A stretch of 64,000 bases of DNA from positions 2,847,001-2,911,000 of the forward strand of contig NZ_CP070502.1 of assembly GCF_018309085.1 (NCBI RefSeq), in the 5' to 3' direction. The stretch's first letter is position 1. Each line of letters starts with the position of its first letter. Shown piece by piece: positions 1 through 9,087 of the stretch. This DNA comes from Sporosarcina sp. Marseille-Q4063. Its GTDB lineage: Bacteria > Bacillota > Bacilli > Bacillales_A > Planococcaceae. Under the pieces are notes generated by a model, which was given only the letters and a program-made list of their open reading frames with translations, was not told where the DNA came from and made no database searches. The translations under genes and the position numbers were made by a program.

Positions 1-52
1 CTATAAATAATTGTTTTGCAGCTTCAATAACATTACGTTTTCGCTCGTTCAC
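1..52 (-). CDS. TetR/AcrR-family regulator, N-terminal fragment
   Basis: The first 17 codons of a minus-strand gene run off the left edge. They start at a GTG (52-50) preceded by AAGGTGA five bases upstream. The peptide begins MNERKRNVIEAAKQLF, the usual first helix of TetR/AcrR DNA-binding domains. It is divergent from the DHA2 drug exporter at 207, the common arrangement for a TetR repressor controlling its own efflux pump, so repression of that gene is a reasonable inference. Only the N-terminus is visible, so ligand and family assignment beyond TetR are unknown. Confidence 0.6.
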   Translation of the reverse strand, partial: MNERKRNVIEAAKQLFI

Positions 53-206
53 ATTTATCACCTTTGGACTCGTAGTATAGTTTTATTTATGATTGTAAGT
101 GCAATAGAAACAACATCTAGTAAATTTGTAAATAAATTAGTTGATTTTATTGTACAGCAAGTATAACATAGGAGAAGTGATTATAAAAGAAGTGGGGAAA
201 AAATAG

Positions 207-1700
207 ATGGATTTGGATATTAAAAAAATGCATGAGAAACCTCCATACGGAATGCTTGCAATTCTTTTCGTTGGCGCGTTCATCGCATTTCTAAATAATA
301 CGTTATTGAATATAGCATTACCTACGATTATGGATGAGTTTCAGATTAAGCCATCTGCCGTCCAGTGGTTGACGACAGGATATATGTTAGTAAATGGTAT
401 CTTGATTCCGGCGAGTGCCTTTTTCATACAGAAGTTTACAAATAGACGTTTATTCATTACGGCGATGTCCCTATTTTCATTAGGTACATTGATAGCTGTT
501 ATCGCACCGTCATTCGGTTTATTGGTAGCAGCCAGAATGATTCAAGCATCCGGTTCAGCAATGATGATGCCGTTACTGATGAATATTATGCTTGTGGCTT
601 TCCCGGTTGAAAAAAGAGGATCTGCGATGGGACTTTTCGGTCTTGTCATGTTTACGGCACCTGCTATCGGGCCGACACTGTCAGGTTATATTATTGAGCA
701 TTATTCATGGAGAACATTATTTGGTATCGTTCTTCCGTTTGCAGTGTTTACGCTGGTTTATGCGATTTTTAAATTACGGAATATCACGCCAAATCGTGAT
801 GTGAAAATCGACTTATTCTCACTTGTATTATCAAGTGTTGGATTTGGAGGCCTGTTATACGGATTTAGTTCCGCTGGAGATAAAGGTTGGTCATCAACTA
901 TCGTTTATGGAACAATCACTATTGGAGCCATTGCGCTTATCGTATTCATCGTTCGTCAAATCCGAATGGATGAACCGATGCTCGATTTTAAAATTTATAA
1001 ACATCCGATGTTTGCTTTGTCATCAGCAATCTCAGTTGTCCTTTCGATTGCGATGTTTTCAGCGATGATTCTCACGCCTTTATATGTTCAAAGCGTACGA
1101 GGAATTTCACCTTTTGATGCTGGAATACTAATGCTGCCAGGTGCAGTATTAATGGGAATCATGTCGCCGATAACAGGTCGACTGTTTGACAAATACGGTG
1201 CACGCGCGATGGCGATAATTGGTTTAACCATCACAATCGTGACAACCTATTACTTAAGTGAACTTGGAATGGAGTCGGGCTATTACTATATCATGATGCT
1301 TTACACGGTCCGAATGCTTGGAATTTCTATGGTAATGATGCCGGTTATGACTAACGGGTTGAACCAATTGCCGATGATTTCAAACCCGCATGGAACAGCG
1401 ATGAATAGTACATTGCAACAAGTTTCCGGAGCGATTGGTTCCGCGGTCTTGTTGACAATCATGACAAAACGCATGGAGTCAGCTGGTGCCAAACTCTTTA
1501 TAGAGGCAAAAGCGTCCGGCAATGTACCATCTACGGCAGAAGGTCTTAAAGCTTTAAAAGACCAACTTGAAACGCAAGCCATGCTCGATGGGATAAACTT
1601 CGCGTTTTTCATTTCAACCATCGTTGCGGCAGGGGCTTTAGTATTAACGTTTTTCATTAAACGTGTTGCACCGCCTAAAAATGAAGCGCAAACCAAATAA
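207..1700 (+). CDS. DHA2-family MFS drug exporter
   Basis: 497-residue inner-membrane transporter of the drug:H+ antiporter 2 (EmrB/QacA-type) family, length typical for 14 transmembrane helices. Visible marks are the helix-1 motif NNTLLNIALPTI (about residues 30-41), the R-rich loop FTNRRLF after helix 2 and the antiporter motif GPTLSGYI near residue 154. It presumably extrudes hydrophobic compounds using the proton gradient; the substrate cannot be read from sequence. The start ATG follows a GTGGGG ribosome binding site. It is monocistronic, with a strong terminator directly after it, and divergent from a TetR-type regulator that may control it. Confidence 0.9.
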   Translation: MDLDIKKMHEKPPYGMLAILFVGAFIAFLNNTLLNIALPTIMDEFQIKPSAVQWLTTGYMLVNGILIPASAFFIQKFTNRRLFITAMSLFSLGTLIAVIAPSFGLLVAARMIQASGSAMMMPLLMNIMLVAFPVEKRGSAMGLFGLVMFTAPAIGPTLSGYIIEHYSWRTLFGIVLPFAVFTLVYAIFKLRNITPNRDVKIDLFSLVLSSVGFGGLLYGFSSAGDKGWSSTIVYGTITIGAIALIVFIVRQIRMDEPMLDFKIYKHPMFALSSAISVVLSIAMFSAMILTPLYVQSVRGISPFDAGILMLPGAVLMGIMSPITGRLFDKYGARAMAIIGLTITIVTTYYLSELGMESGYYYIMMLYTVRMLGISMVMMPVMTNGLNQLPMISNPHGTAMNSTLQQVSGAIGSAVLLTIMTKRMESAGAKLFIEAKASGNVPSTAEGLKALKDQLETQAMLDGINFAFFISTIVAAGALVLTFFIKRVAPPKNEAQTK

Positions 1701-1712
1701 TTTTTTGAATAG

Positions 1713-1757
1713 AAGCTCCGTGCAGGTTTAGTAAACCGATGCGGAGCTTTTTGTTTT
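1713..1757 (+). terminator. rho-independent terminator of the DHA2 exporter gene
   Basis: Arms AAGCTCCG and CGGAGCTT enclose a 21-nt loop that itself contains a smaller stem (GGTTTA/TAAACC), followed by TTTGTTTTC. Confidence 0.85.
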
Positions 1758-1799
1758 CTGTTATAGTGGAAAAGCACAAGAGTTAAAGGAGCGGTATGT

Positions 1800-2846
1800 A
1801 TGATACAAAGAAATGATCCATGTCCTTGTGGAAGTGGAAAGAAATATAAAAGATGTTGTATAGGTAAAAACGAAGTGTCGATTGATACACTCGTTGAGGA
1901 AGAGTTACAACGCATTTTAGCTGGAATGTATGAACAGCCAATTACGCCTGCAATCCATGCGGAATATGAAATTTTTCATAGAGAGTGGACGACTAAACTC
2001 AGTAGTTTTTGGGACGCAAAAGAAATTGAATATGCGGTGAGCGAGTATTTCTTTTACGTTGCCCGCAGGGATTTGTGGAAACGTTATTTAATAAAAGTAT
2101 TAAATGATCCGATTCGAAGCGCAGTTCGTTCGGTTGTAGAAACGTGGCAAGAACCAGTCATTCTTCTTGGTAATATAACTGGAGAAAAAAATGGATTGGT
2201 AGTCATTGAAGAAGTACTAGGGGACGAGACTTATTATCTCGAAAAACAACAAGATATGCCTGTCGAGAAAGACAGTGTCGTGTTCGGGGTTGCCTTGCGC
2301 GATGATCGGATTGGCGAGAATGGAATTTTCATATTAAACTCGCTACTCTTCGTTAAAGACGGCAATCATAGTTTTGTAAATGAAATTACAAAATTTGCGG
2401 AGTCAAGCGGATTTGATAAGAGTGATGGCTTTTACAAAACGCATATGATCGATATTTATCATCGTATACTTTCCAGATCTGAAGGTTCCGTCTTGGATTT
2501 ATTGAAAGACGAATTGACGGAGATCCAACAAGAAGCGGTGGATATTTTCTATGAAAAACTCAAGTTTTTGAAAATCGAAGCAGACCACCCGGAGTTAATG
2601 GGCAATATCATCGTGACGTATTTATATGAAAAACAACCTAATTTCAAGAAGCCTGAAGTGATTGCGGCAGCGTTTTTACACGCGCTTCTCGAATTTAATA
2701 TGTTCGACGACTATTCGATGGCCCAAAGTGAATTGGCCAAACTATTTGATGTATCCGTTAGTTCTGTGACCAATCAATCCGGGAGAATCCAAGAATTTAT
2801 TGTGGGAATGGGTAAAAATATTGGAATTAGTGAGCCGAACAAGTAA
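1800..2846 (+). CDS. SEC-C zinc-motif protein of unknown function
   Basis: 348 residues. The N-terminus is a textbook SEC-C motif, with NDPCPCGSGKKYKRCC covering residues 5-20; Cys8, Cys10, Cys19 and Cys20 are the zinc ligands. SEC-C motifs occur at the C-terminus of SecA and in many otherwise unrelated bacterial proteins. The remaining 320 residues are acidic, soluble and not a family I recognise. A stretch near residues 290-335 (MAQSELAKLFDVSVSSVTNQ) reads like a helix-turn-helix, so nucleic-acid binding is possible but unproven. AAAGGAG lies eight bases before the ATG. The gene stands alone between two terminators. Confidence 0.8.
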   Translation: MIQRNDPCPCGSGKKYKRCCIGKNEVSIDTLVEEELQRILAGMYEQPITPAIHAEYEIFHREWTTKLSSFWDAKEIEYAVSEYFFYVARRDLWKRYLIKVLNDPIRSAVRSVVETWQEPVILLGNITGEKNGLVVIEEVLGDETYYLEKQQDMPVEKDSVVFGVALRDDRIGENGIFILNSLLFVKDGNHSFVNEITKFAESSGFDKSDGFYKTHMIDIYHRILSRSEGSVLDLLKDELTEIQQEAVDIFYEKLKFLKIEADHPELMGNIIVTYLYEKQPNFKKPEVIAAAFLHALLEFNMFDDYSMAQSELAKLFDVSVSSVTNQSGRIQEFIVGMGKNIGISEPNK

Positions 2847-2885
2847 AAAGTGCAAGTACTAATCTACGAAACTTGCGAATATGGT

Positions 2886-2925
2886 AGACCTCCTAGCAAT
2901 TATAGACTGCTAGGGGGTCTTTTTG
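2886..2925 (+). terminator. terminator after the SEC-C gene
   Basis: 13-bp stem (AGACCTCCTAGCA with TGCTAGGGGGTCT, one G-T pair) and a TTTTTG tail. Confidence 0.85.
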
Positions 2926-2940
2926 TATGTGAATATTGGT

Positions 2941-3042
2941 ATTTAGTCGTTTCGAGGTCGACATTGGTCGTTTGGGAGCCGTTACTAGTCGCATCGAGTG
3001 CGTGTATAGTCGTTTGTGAGTCCATTTTAGTCGTTTGCTCAA
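2941..3042. repeat. 21-nt phased array, family 1, five motif copies
   Basis: The core TAGTCGTTT (variants TGGTCGTTT and TAGTCGCAT) begins at 2944, 2965, 2986, 3007 and 3028: four successive intervals of exactly 21 nt. About 9-10 bases between cores differ. The array lies between the SEC-C terminator and the aldehyde dehydrogenase promoter region. One spacer (AGGTCGAC) reappears in the array at 63.1 kb. Short open frames here are by-products of the 21-nt (7-codon) period. Confidence 0.85.
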
Positions 3043-3106
3043 ATTTCCGCTAATTAATTTCCAAATTAAAAAAGGAATTCTAGTAAAGTTGTCGAAATAG
3101 TAAAGT

Positions 3107-3120
3107 TGTAAGCGTTTACA
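3107..3120 (+). promoter_or_regulatory. CcpA-binding cre site upstream of the lysine-catabolic pair
   Basis: TGTAAGCGTTTACA matches the catabolite-responsive element consensus TGWAANCGNTNWCA at every position. It lies 42 bases before the preferred aldehyde dehydrogenase start, where bound CcpA would normally repress during growth on good sugars. Confidence 0.75.
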
Positions 3121-3162
3121 CGTGGATTTTGTAGGATAGAAAAAGAAAGGGGAATGTTTATC

Positions 3163-4641
3163 ATGCAATTGAATAACTACATCGGGGGATCTTGGCAGGA
3201 ATCAGGGGATGCGAAATATACTGCTGTGAAAAACCCGGCAAACGGGGAAGAAGTAGCCAGGGTCAGGTTATCGACTAAAGAAGATGTTAATCAAGCGGTT
3301 GCTGCGGCGAAGAAAGCGCAAAAGGAATGGGCGCTGGTTCCTGCACCCAAACGTGCTGATTTCCTATATGAAATTGGACGGATCATGATCGAGAAAAAAG
3401 AACATTTGGCCCAGGTACTCACAACTGAGATGGGGAAAGTGATTGAAGAGGCCCGTGGTGAAGTGCAAGAAGGCATTGATATGGCTTTTTATATGGCAGG
3501 TGAGGGCAGACGACTTTTCGGGGAAACGGTTCCGTCTGAACTGCAAGATAAATTCGCGATGAGCGTCCGTGCGCCAATTGGTGTCGTAGGACTTATCACG
3601 CCGTGGAATTTTCCAGTAGCGATTGCAACGTGGAAGTCGTTTCCTGCAATCGTCGCAGGCAATACATTCTTATGGAAACCAGCAACAGAAACACCAATGA
3701 TGGCCTATGAAATGGGGCTTATCTTTGATGAAGTCGGTCTTCCAGCAGGCGTCGCGAATATCGTTTTCGGTTCGGGATCAGAAGTTGGGACTGCAATGAT
3801 CGAGCATCCGGATGTTCGTGTTATTTCATTCACAGGCTCGACAGAAACTGGTCGACATGTAGCTGAAACGGGCGGCCGTCATTTGAAAAAAGTGTCGCTT
3901 GAAATGGGCGGGAAGAATGCTGTTATCGTCATGGACGACGCAGATATCGATCTCGCAGTTGAAGGAATTCTTTGGAGCGCATTCGGTACGGCCGGTCAAC
4001 GTTGTACGGCGTGTAGCCGAGTCATCGTGCACAAGGATGTAAAAGAAGAACTAGAACAGAAACTATTGGAGCAAATGAAACATCTGACAATCGGAAATGG
4101 GTTAGATGAATCTGTGAAAATTGGTCCCGTGATTAATGAAAAAGCGCTTGATAAAATTTCAAGCTACGTAGAAATCGGAAAAGATGAAGGCGCGAAGCTG
4201 TTAGTTGGCGGAAATGTATTAACAGACGGCGACTTAGCGAATGGTCATTATTTTGAACCGACTTTATTCACCGATGTGAAATGGGATAGCCGCATTGCGC
4301 AAGAAGAAATATTCGGTCCTGTCGTTTCGCTTATTGAAGTCGGTAGTCTAGAAGAAGCGATCGAAGTAAATAATAGCGTAGTATATGGACTTTCGAGTTC
4401 TATTTTCTCGCGCGATGTCAATAAAATATTCAGAGCGCAACGGGATCTAGACACGGGAATCGTTTATGTGAACGCAGGAACTACAGGCGCTGAAATTCAT
4501 CTGCCTTTCGGCGGGACGAAAGGGACTGGAAATGGACACCGCGATTCAGGGGTTGCCGCACTCGACGTCTTTACAGAGTGGAAAAGTATTTACGTAGACT
4601 TTAGCGGTAAATTGCAACGCGCACAAATTGATAATTCATAA
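3163..4641 (+). CDS. NAD(P)-dependent aldehyde dehydrogenase, probably aminoadipate-semialdehyde type
   Basis: 492-residue ALDH-superfamily enzyme. Catalytic Cys281 is in GQRCTA, general base Glu247 in LEMGGKN and the oxyanion Asn149 in TPWNFP. ATG 3163 is chosen over ATG 3154 because the AAAGGGG ribosome binding site ends one base before 3154 but ten before 3163. The neighbouring saccharopine dehydrogenase-family gene, 67 bases downstream, suggests oxidation of alpha-aminoadipate semialdehyde in lysine degradation; this is inference from context, since ALDH substrate specificity is hard to read from sequence. A perfect cre site upstream predicts carbon catabolite repression. Confidence 0.85.
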   Translation: MQLNNYIGGSWQESGDAKYTAVKNPANGEEVARVRLSTKEDVNQAVAAAKKAQKEWALVPAPKRADFLYEIGRIMIEKKEHLAQVLTTEMGKVIEEARGEVQEGIDMAFYMAGEGRRLFGETVPSELQDKFAMSVRAPIGVVGLITPWNFPVAIATWKSFPAIVAGNTFLWKPATETPMMAYEMGLIFDEVGLPAGVANIVFGSGSEVGTAMIEHPDVRVISFTGSTETGRHVAETGGRHLKKVSLEMGGKNAVIVMDDADIDLAVEGILWSAFGTAGQRCTACSRVIVHKDVKEELEQKLLEQMKHLTIGNGLDESVKIGPVINEKALDKISSYVEIGKDEGAKLLVGGNVLTDGDLANGHYFEPTLFTDVKWDSRIAQEEIFGPVVSLIEVGSLEEAIEVNNSVVYGLSSSIFSRDVNKIFRAQRDLDTGIVYVNAGTTGAEIHLPFGGTKGTGNGHRDSGVAALDVFTEWKSIYVDFSGKLQRAQIDNS

Positions 4642-4708
4642 ATCCATTTTGTGTCGTTTATCATATGGTAGGAATAGGGGTACTAAACAGACGTAAGGGG
4701 ATGGAGAA

Positions 4709-5866
4709 ATGAAAGTAGTCGTTCTAGGTGCAGGTTTAATGGGGAAAGAAACAGCACGCGATTTGGTGAAAAGCGATGATGTGTCGAAAGTGTATTTGGC
4801 GGATTTGAATGTTCGGCAGGCTGAAAACTTTGCGGAAGAGCTCATGTCCGACAAACTAGATATATTGCTTCTTGACGCAACAAATGATGATCAGTTAAGC
4901 GACGTAATCGCACTTGGGGATGTCGTTGTGAACGCGCTATTCTATACATTTAATGAAAAAGTTGCAAGAACAGCCATTGAAAGAGGGGTTCATTCGATTG
5001 ACCTAGGGGGGCATATCGGCGGGGCGACGGAAGCTGTGCTTGCGTTAAAAGAAAAAGCGATTGAAAAAGGGGTTACGATTATCCCGGATTTGGGCGTTGC
5101 ACCAGGGATGATCAACATACTTACGGGTTACGGGGCTGAAAAACTCGATCAGGTTAAATCGATTAAATTATACGTTGGCGGAATACCGGTCAATCCCGAA
5201 CCGCCGTTAAACTATAATGTCGTTTTTTCACTAGAAGGCGTTTTCGACCATTACACGGATTCTTCACATGTGATTCGCGACGGTCAATTGAAAGAAATTG
5301 CATCACTATCTGAAATTGAAATGATCAAATTCGACAAATACGGAGAACTCGAAGCGTTCCACACATCCGGCGGAACATCAACGTTGACGGAATCATTTTC
5401 ACACGTAGATACGTTGGAATATAAAACGATTCGCTATAAAGGCCACGCGGAAAAGTTTCAGCTTCTTGTCGATTTGGGGCTGCTTGGTCGGGATAATGAA
5501 GTGACTGTTGACGGTAAAAAGGTTAAGGTGCGGGATGTTATGAGAGAACAATTATCACCGCAACTTCGACTTGGCGATAAGTCGGATGCGGTACTCCTGC
5601 GGGTAATGGTAAGCGGGGAAAAAGACGGCTTGCCGGTAACGTATGAATACGATTTAGTCACAGAAAAGGATACAACGAAAAATGTAACGGCTATGGCAAG
5701 GGCTACAGCGAATACAATGTCGATTGTCGCGCAAATGATCGGAACTGGTAAGATTTCAAAACGCGGTGTTTATCCGCCTGAAAAAATTGTGCCAGGTGAA
5801 CCTTATATAGAAGAATTGAAAAAACGCGGCGTGATCATCGAAGAGTTCGTGAAGGAATACGCATAA
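4709..5866 (+). CDS. saccharopine dehydrogenase-family oxidoreductase
   Basis: 385 residues. It begins with a Rossmann nucleotide-binding motif ([14 protein letters not shown], residues 3-16) and continues with the saccharopine dehydrogenase C-terminal fold ([33 protein letters not shown]). Saccharopine dehydrogenases interconvert saccharopine with lysine or with glutamate plus aminoadipate semialdehyde. Together with the upstream aldehyde dehydrogenase it probably forms a lysine catabolic operon under the same cre-controlled promoter. AAGGGG lies eight bases upstream of the ATG. Which half-reaction it catalyses cannot be decided here. Confidence 0.85.
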   Translation: MKVVVLGAGLMGKETARDLVKSDDVSKVYLADLNVRQAENFAEELMSDKLDILLLDATNDDQLSDVIALGDVVVNALFYTFNEKVARTAIERGVHSIDLGGHIGGATEAVLALKEKAIEKGVTIIPDLGVAPGMINILTGYGAEKLDQVKSIKLYVGGIPVNPEPPLNYNVVFSLEGVFDHYTDSSHVIRDGQLKEIASLSEIEMIKFDKYGELEAFHTSGGTSTLTESFSHVDTLEYKTIRYKGHAEKFQLLVDLGLLGRDNEVTVDGKKVKVRDVMREQLSPQLRLGDKSDAVLLRVMVSGEKDGLPVTYEYDLVTEKDTTKNVTAMARATANTMSIVAQMIGTGKISKRGVYPPEKIVPGEPYIEELKKRGVIIEEFVKEYA

Positions 5867-5878
5867 GCATAAATATGT

Positions 5879-5910
5879 AGCTGATCCAAAAGTACTTTGG
5901 GTCAGCTTTT
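5879..5910 (+). terminator. terminator of the ALDH/saccharopine dehydrogenase operon
   Basis: Stem AGCTGATCCAAA/TTTGGGTCAGCT with a 5-nt loop, followed by TTTT. Confidence 0.85.
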
Positions 5911-5975
5911 CCAATTCTTGTGTAACTTTTCCTGAACATTCACAGTCTAATCGGAATAAAGGGAAGGTGAATACC

Positions 5976-7222
5976 TTGAAAAAAATACTAGTGATTTTTC
6001 TCGCAATTTTGCTGGTAGTCATGACGGGATGCGGAACAGAAAATAAGTCGGGAGGGCTTGAAATTTCAAAAGACGTAGCGTTTGGTGAAAAAGACTATGA
6101 AAAAATTGTATCGCCCGCTAATGAATTAGGATTCAAACTTCTTAAGGAAGTAGAAGCCGATGAAAACAACAATATTTTCATCTCGCCAACGAGTTTATTC
6201 ATGGCATTATCCATGATTTATAACGGCGCGGATGGCGTCACGAAAGAAGAAATTGCAAAGGTACTTCACTCAGAAGGAATTGACGTAGAAGAATTAAACA
6301 AAGCGAACGCATCAATGATGTCTGTTCTGAATAAAGAAACGGAAGACATTCAATTGAACATCGCAAACTCTATCTGGTTAAATGACAAATTTACATTCCA
6401 AAAAGATTTCGCTAGCGACAATAAGAATTATTTCAATGCGGAAATCGCTGAAATAGATATTGGTGATAGTAAGTCCCCCGAACAGATTAATGATTGGGTG
6501 AAAAAAGCGACAAACGACAAAATCGAGGAAATTGTCGATTCTCCGTTGGATGCTAATTTGGTCGCAGTTCTTATTAACGCAATTTATTTCAAAGGGAGCT
6601 GGACGCATGAGTTTGATAAGAATGAAACAAAAGACCGCCCATTTCACCTCTTGGACGGCTCTGTCAAAAACGTTCCGCTCATGGCCATGACAGAAGAATT
6701 CTCTTATTTGGAAAATGAAAAGTTCCAAGCGATCACATTGCCATACGGTGACGGTGAAATGAGCATGAAAGTGTTTCTTCCAAAGGAAAACTCCAGTCTG
6801 GAAGAATTTAAAAAATGCTGACGAGTGAAAATTGGTCGGCTTGGCAAAAGGAATTTGAAGTGGAAGAAGGAACGATTCTGTTGCCGAAGTTTCAATTGGA
6901 ATTCGAAGCTTCTTTGAATGAAACGCTCAAAAACTTAGGCATGAAGTCAGCTTTTGATGAAAACGCAAATTTCACGAAGATGATAAATGAAAATGAGCAG
7001 GTATTTATTTCAAATGTAAAACAAAAAACATTCATCGATGTAGGTGAAGAGGGAACTGAAGCGGCGGCAGTAACGGGTATTGAAATGGGAATTACATCAG
7101 TGCCGATTAATGAACCATTCATCATGGAAGTGAATCGACCATTCTTTTTTACGATAACGGATGATGAAACCGATACGATTCTATTCATGGGTTCGATTGC
7201 CAATCCTGAGCAAGCGAAGTAA
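5976..7222 (+). pseudogene. serpin-family lipoprotein with a frameshift
   Basis: Two overlapping frames together encode one complete serpin of about 415 residues. The N-terminal part has a lipoprotein signal (KKILVIFLAILLVVMTGC) ending in Cys, and the first frame stops after SSLEEFKK (stop at 6819-6821). The second frame, from about 6815, continues with LTSENW through to PFFFTITDDET. The break is at a run of six A (TTTAAAAAATGC): one more A restores a continuous protein. The reactive-centre hinge EEGTEAAAVT is of the inhibitory type, and counting from it places P1-P1' near Thr-Ser. TTG 5976 is the likely start, with AAGGTGA five bases upstream, rather than GTG 5967. It may be a pseudogene, a sequencing error in the homopolymer, or a slippage-expressed gene. 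Confidence 0.8.
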
Positions 7223-7298
7223 ATATACTATTCTTGCATGAAACTTACCCGTTAATGAATACGTATGTAGAGGTAGGATGTGAAAGGGGATTGGGTCG

Positions 7299-7997
7299 AT
7301 GAGCAAATATACGATTGATGAATTTATTCGCCAGACGAAACAAGACGAGCGGGGAAATGAGTTTTTTGAACTCGAAACAGAAAGAATTTTAGAGGTGAAT
7401 TTAAATGACCTCGTATGGGCAAAAACGGGCTCGATGATTTCATACGCCGGGCAAATCAAGTTCGAACGTGAAAGAATGTTAGAGCATGGCCTCGGGAAGA
7501 TGTTCAAAAAAGCATTTACCGGAGAGGGCACGTCTTTAATGAAAGCGACAGGAAACGGTCGATTATATTTAGCCGATCAAGGAAAGAAAATCACGATTTT
7601 CGATTTGAACAATGAATCGATTACAGTGAACGGTAATGACCTGCTTGCTTTCGAACCAACCATTGAATGGGATATCAATTTGATGCGGAAAATGGCTGGT
7701 GTCTTGTCCGGCGGATTATTCAATGTGAACTTAAGAGGAAGAGGGAAAATAGCGATTACTTCGCACTACGAGCCATTAACATTGCTCGTTAAACCAGGTG
7801 AACCGGTTATTACAGATCCGAACGCAACAGTCGCATGGTCCGGTAATTTACAACCGGAATTCCGTACCGACATCAGCTTTAGAACATTATTGGGTCGGGG
7901 AAGCGGAGAGTCGTTCCAAATGGAGTTTTCCGGTGAAGGATTCGTCATTGTTCAACCATTTGAAGAAGGATTGGCGGCTCCGCAACCAAGTTCTTAA
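7299..7997 (+). CDS. AIM24-family protein
   Basis: 232-residue cytoplasmic protein of the AIM24 (former DUF124) beta-rich family, recognisable from AKTGSMISYAGQIKFE, GRLYLADQGKKITIF and LLVKPGEPVITDPNATVAWS. Bacterial members have no established biochemical role; the fold resembles TNF-like beta sandwiches. Here the C-terminus is short and ends in GLAAPQPSS. AAAGGGGA lies eight bases ahead of the ATG. It is monocistronic and convergent with the SDR gene, sharing its terminator. Confidence 0.85.
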   Translation: MSKYTIDEFIRQTKQDERGNEFFELETERILEVNLNDLVWAKTGSMISYAGQIKFERERMLEHGLGKMFKKAFTGEGTSLMKATGNGRLYLADQGKKITIFDLNNESITVNGNDLLAFEPTIEWDINLMRKMAGVLSGGLFNVNLRGRGKIAITSHYEPLTLLVKPGEPVITDPNATVAWSGNLQPEFRTDISFRTLLGRGSGESFQMEFSGEGFVIVQPFEEGLAAPQPSS

Positions 7998-8038
7998 AAT
8001 CAATGAATGCGATAGTGTGAGGCCGCTCCTATAAAAGA

Positions 8039-8075
8039 AAGCCCTATTACACGTCAATGACGTATAATAGGGCTT
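8039..8075. terminator. bidirectional terminator between AIM24 and SDR genes
   Basis: Long stem AAGCCCTATTA...TAATAGGGCTT with an inner ACGTCA/TGACGT. T-rich on both sides, especially on the minus strand. Confidence 0.85.
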
Positions 8076-8088
8076 CTTAAAATTCAAC

Positions 8089-8970
8089 TTAAGAACCTAC
8101 ATAATTCCCGCCGTCAATATGAATCGTTTGCCCAGTCATATAGCTTGAATCATTAGAAGCCAAAAACACATAAGCAGGCGCGTTTTCCGCAGGCTGTCCG
8201 CGACGTTTCGCGGGTGTATCTGCTCCGTGTTGTTGAACTTTCTCACCGTCAAATGTCGCAGGGATTAGCGGTGTCCAAATTGGTCCGGGTGCAACCGCAT
8301 TGACGCGTATCCCTTTGTCCGCTAGATTAAGCGCGAGTGAACGCGTGAAAGAAGTAATCGCACCTTTTGTCGCCGAGTAATCAAGTAAACCTGGAGAACC
8401 GTTATAGGCCGTGACAGAAGAAGTGTTGATAATCGCATCTCCGTCGGTCATATGTTGTAAAGCTGCCTTCGTTAAATAAAACAACCCAAAGAAATTAGTT
8501 TCAAACGTTTCGCGCAACTGGTCTTCAGAAATATCAGCGATGTCATCTTTCGGAAACTGCTTACCGGCATTATTGACAAGAATATTGATACCGCCAAACT
8601 CGCTAACTACATCATCAATGATCCGTTCGCAATTCTCTTCTTCGCTAATATCAAGACGAATTTTAACTGCCTTAACCCCGAGATCTTCAATTAGTTTAAT
8701 CGTTTTATCCGCATCGACGTCTTCGTTTTCATCCAAATAGCCGATCGCGACGTTTGCGCCTTCTTTCGCATAAGCGACGGCAACGGCGCGTCCAATTCCG
8801 CTATCGCCTCCCGTGATTAAGGCGTTTTTTCCTTTTAACTTTCCTGATCCTTTATAATTCTCATCATCATAAATAGGCGCTGGATCCATCTCTGCCTCGA
8901 CACCGGGCTGCTGATTTTGTGTCTGTTTCGGAACTTGTTTATCGACTTCTTCATATTTATTATTTGTCAT
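8089..8970 (-). CDS. SDR-family oxidoreductase (YhdF/YhxC type)
   Basis: 293-residue short-chain dehydrogenase with an N-terminal extension of about 40 hydrophilic residues typical of the YhdF/YhxC/YdaD group, several of which are general-stress proteins in Bacillus. Cofactor motif TGGDSGIG, structural NNAG, catalytic Ser in NTSS and the YSATK catalytic pair are all present. The ATG at 8970 is preferred to that at 8991, because GGAGGAGG lies seven bases before it and the earlier ATG overlaps that ribosome binding site. The substrate is unknown. Confidence 0.85.
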   Translation of the reverse strand: MTNNKYEEVDKQVPKQTQNQQPGVEAEMDPAPIYDDENYKGSGKLKGKNALITGGDSGIGRAVAVAYAKEGANVAIGYLDENEDVDADKTIKLIEDLGVKAVKIRLDISEEENCERIIDDVVSEFGGINILVNNAGKQFPKDDIADISEDQLRETFETNFFGLFYLTKAALQHMTDGDAIINTSSVTAYNGSPGLLDYSATKGAITSFTRSLALNLADKGIRVNAVAPGPIWTPLIPATFDGEKVQQHGADTPAKRRGQPAENAPAYVFLASNDSSYMTGQTIHIDGGNYVGS

Positions 8971-9038
8971 CTGTAATCCTCCTCCATACAAGAATTATTC
9001 CCCGATATAGTTGGCGTAAACAAGTTCCAGGGAAACAG

Positions 9039-9074
9039 AAAAAACGGTCAAGAGTTTATCGCTCTCGACCGTTT
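9039..9074 (-). terminator. terminator of the AtoE-type transporter gene
   Basis: On the minus strand, AAACGGTC-GAGAG pairs with CTCTTGACCGTTT and is followed by TTTTTC. Confidence 0.8.
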
Positions 9075-9087
9075 GATGCATTACGAG

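Noticed and set aside
1301..1915. 204-residue minus-strand frame across the DHA2 terminator
   Set aside because: Antisense to two well-supported genes and crosses their terminator; codon pattern is a shadow.
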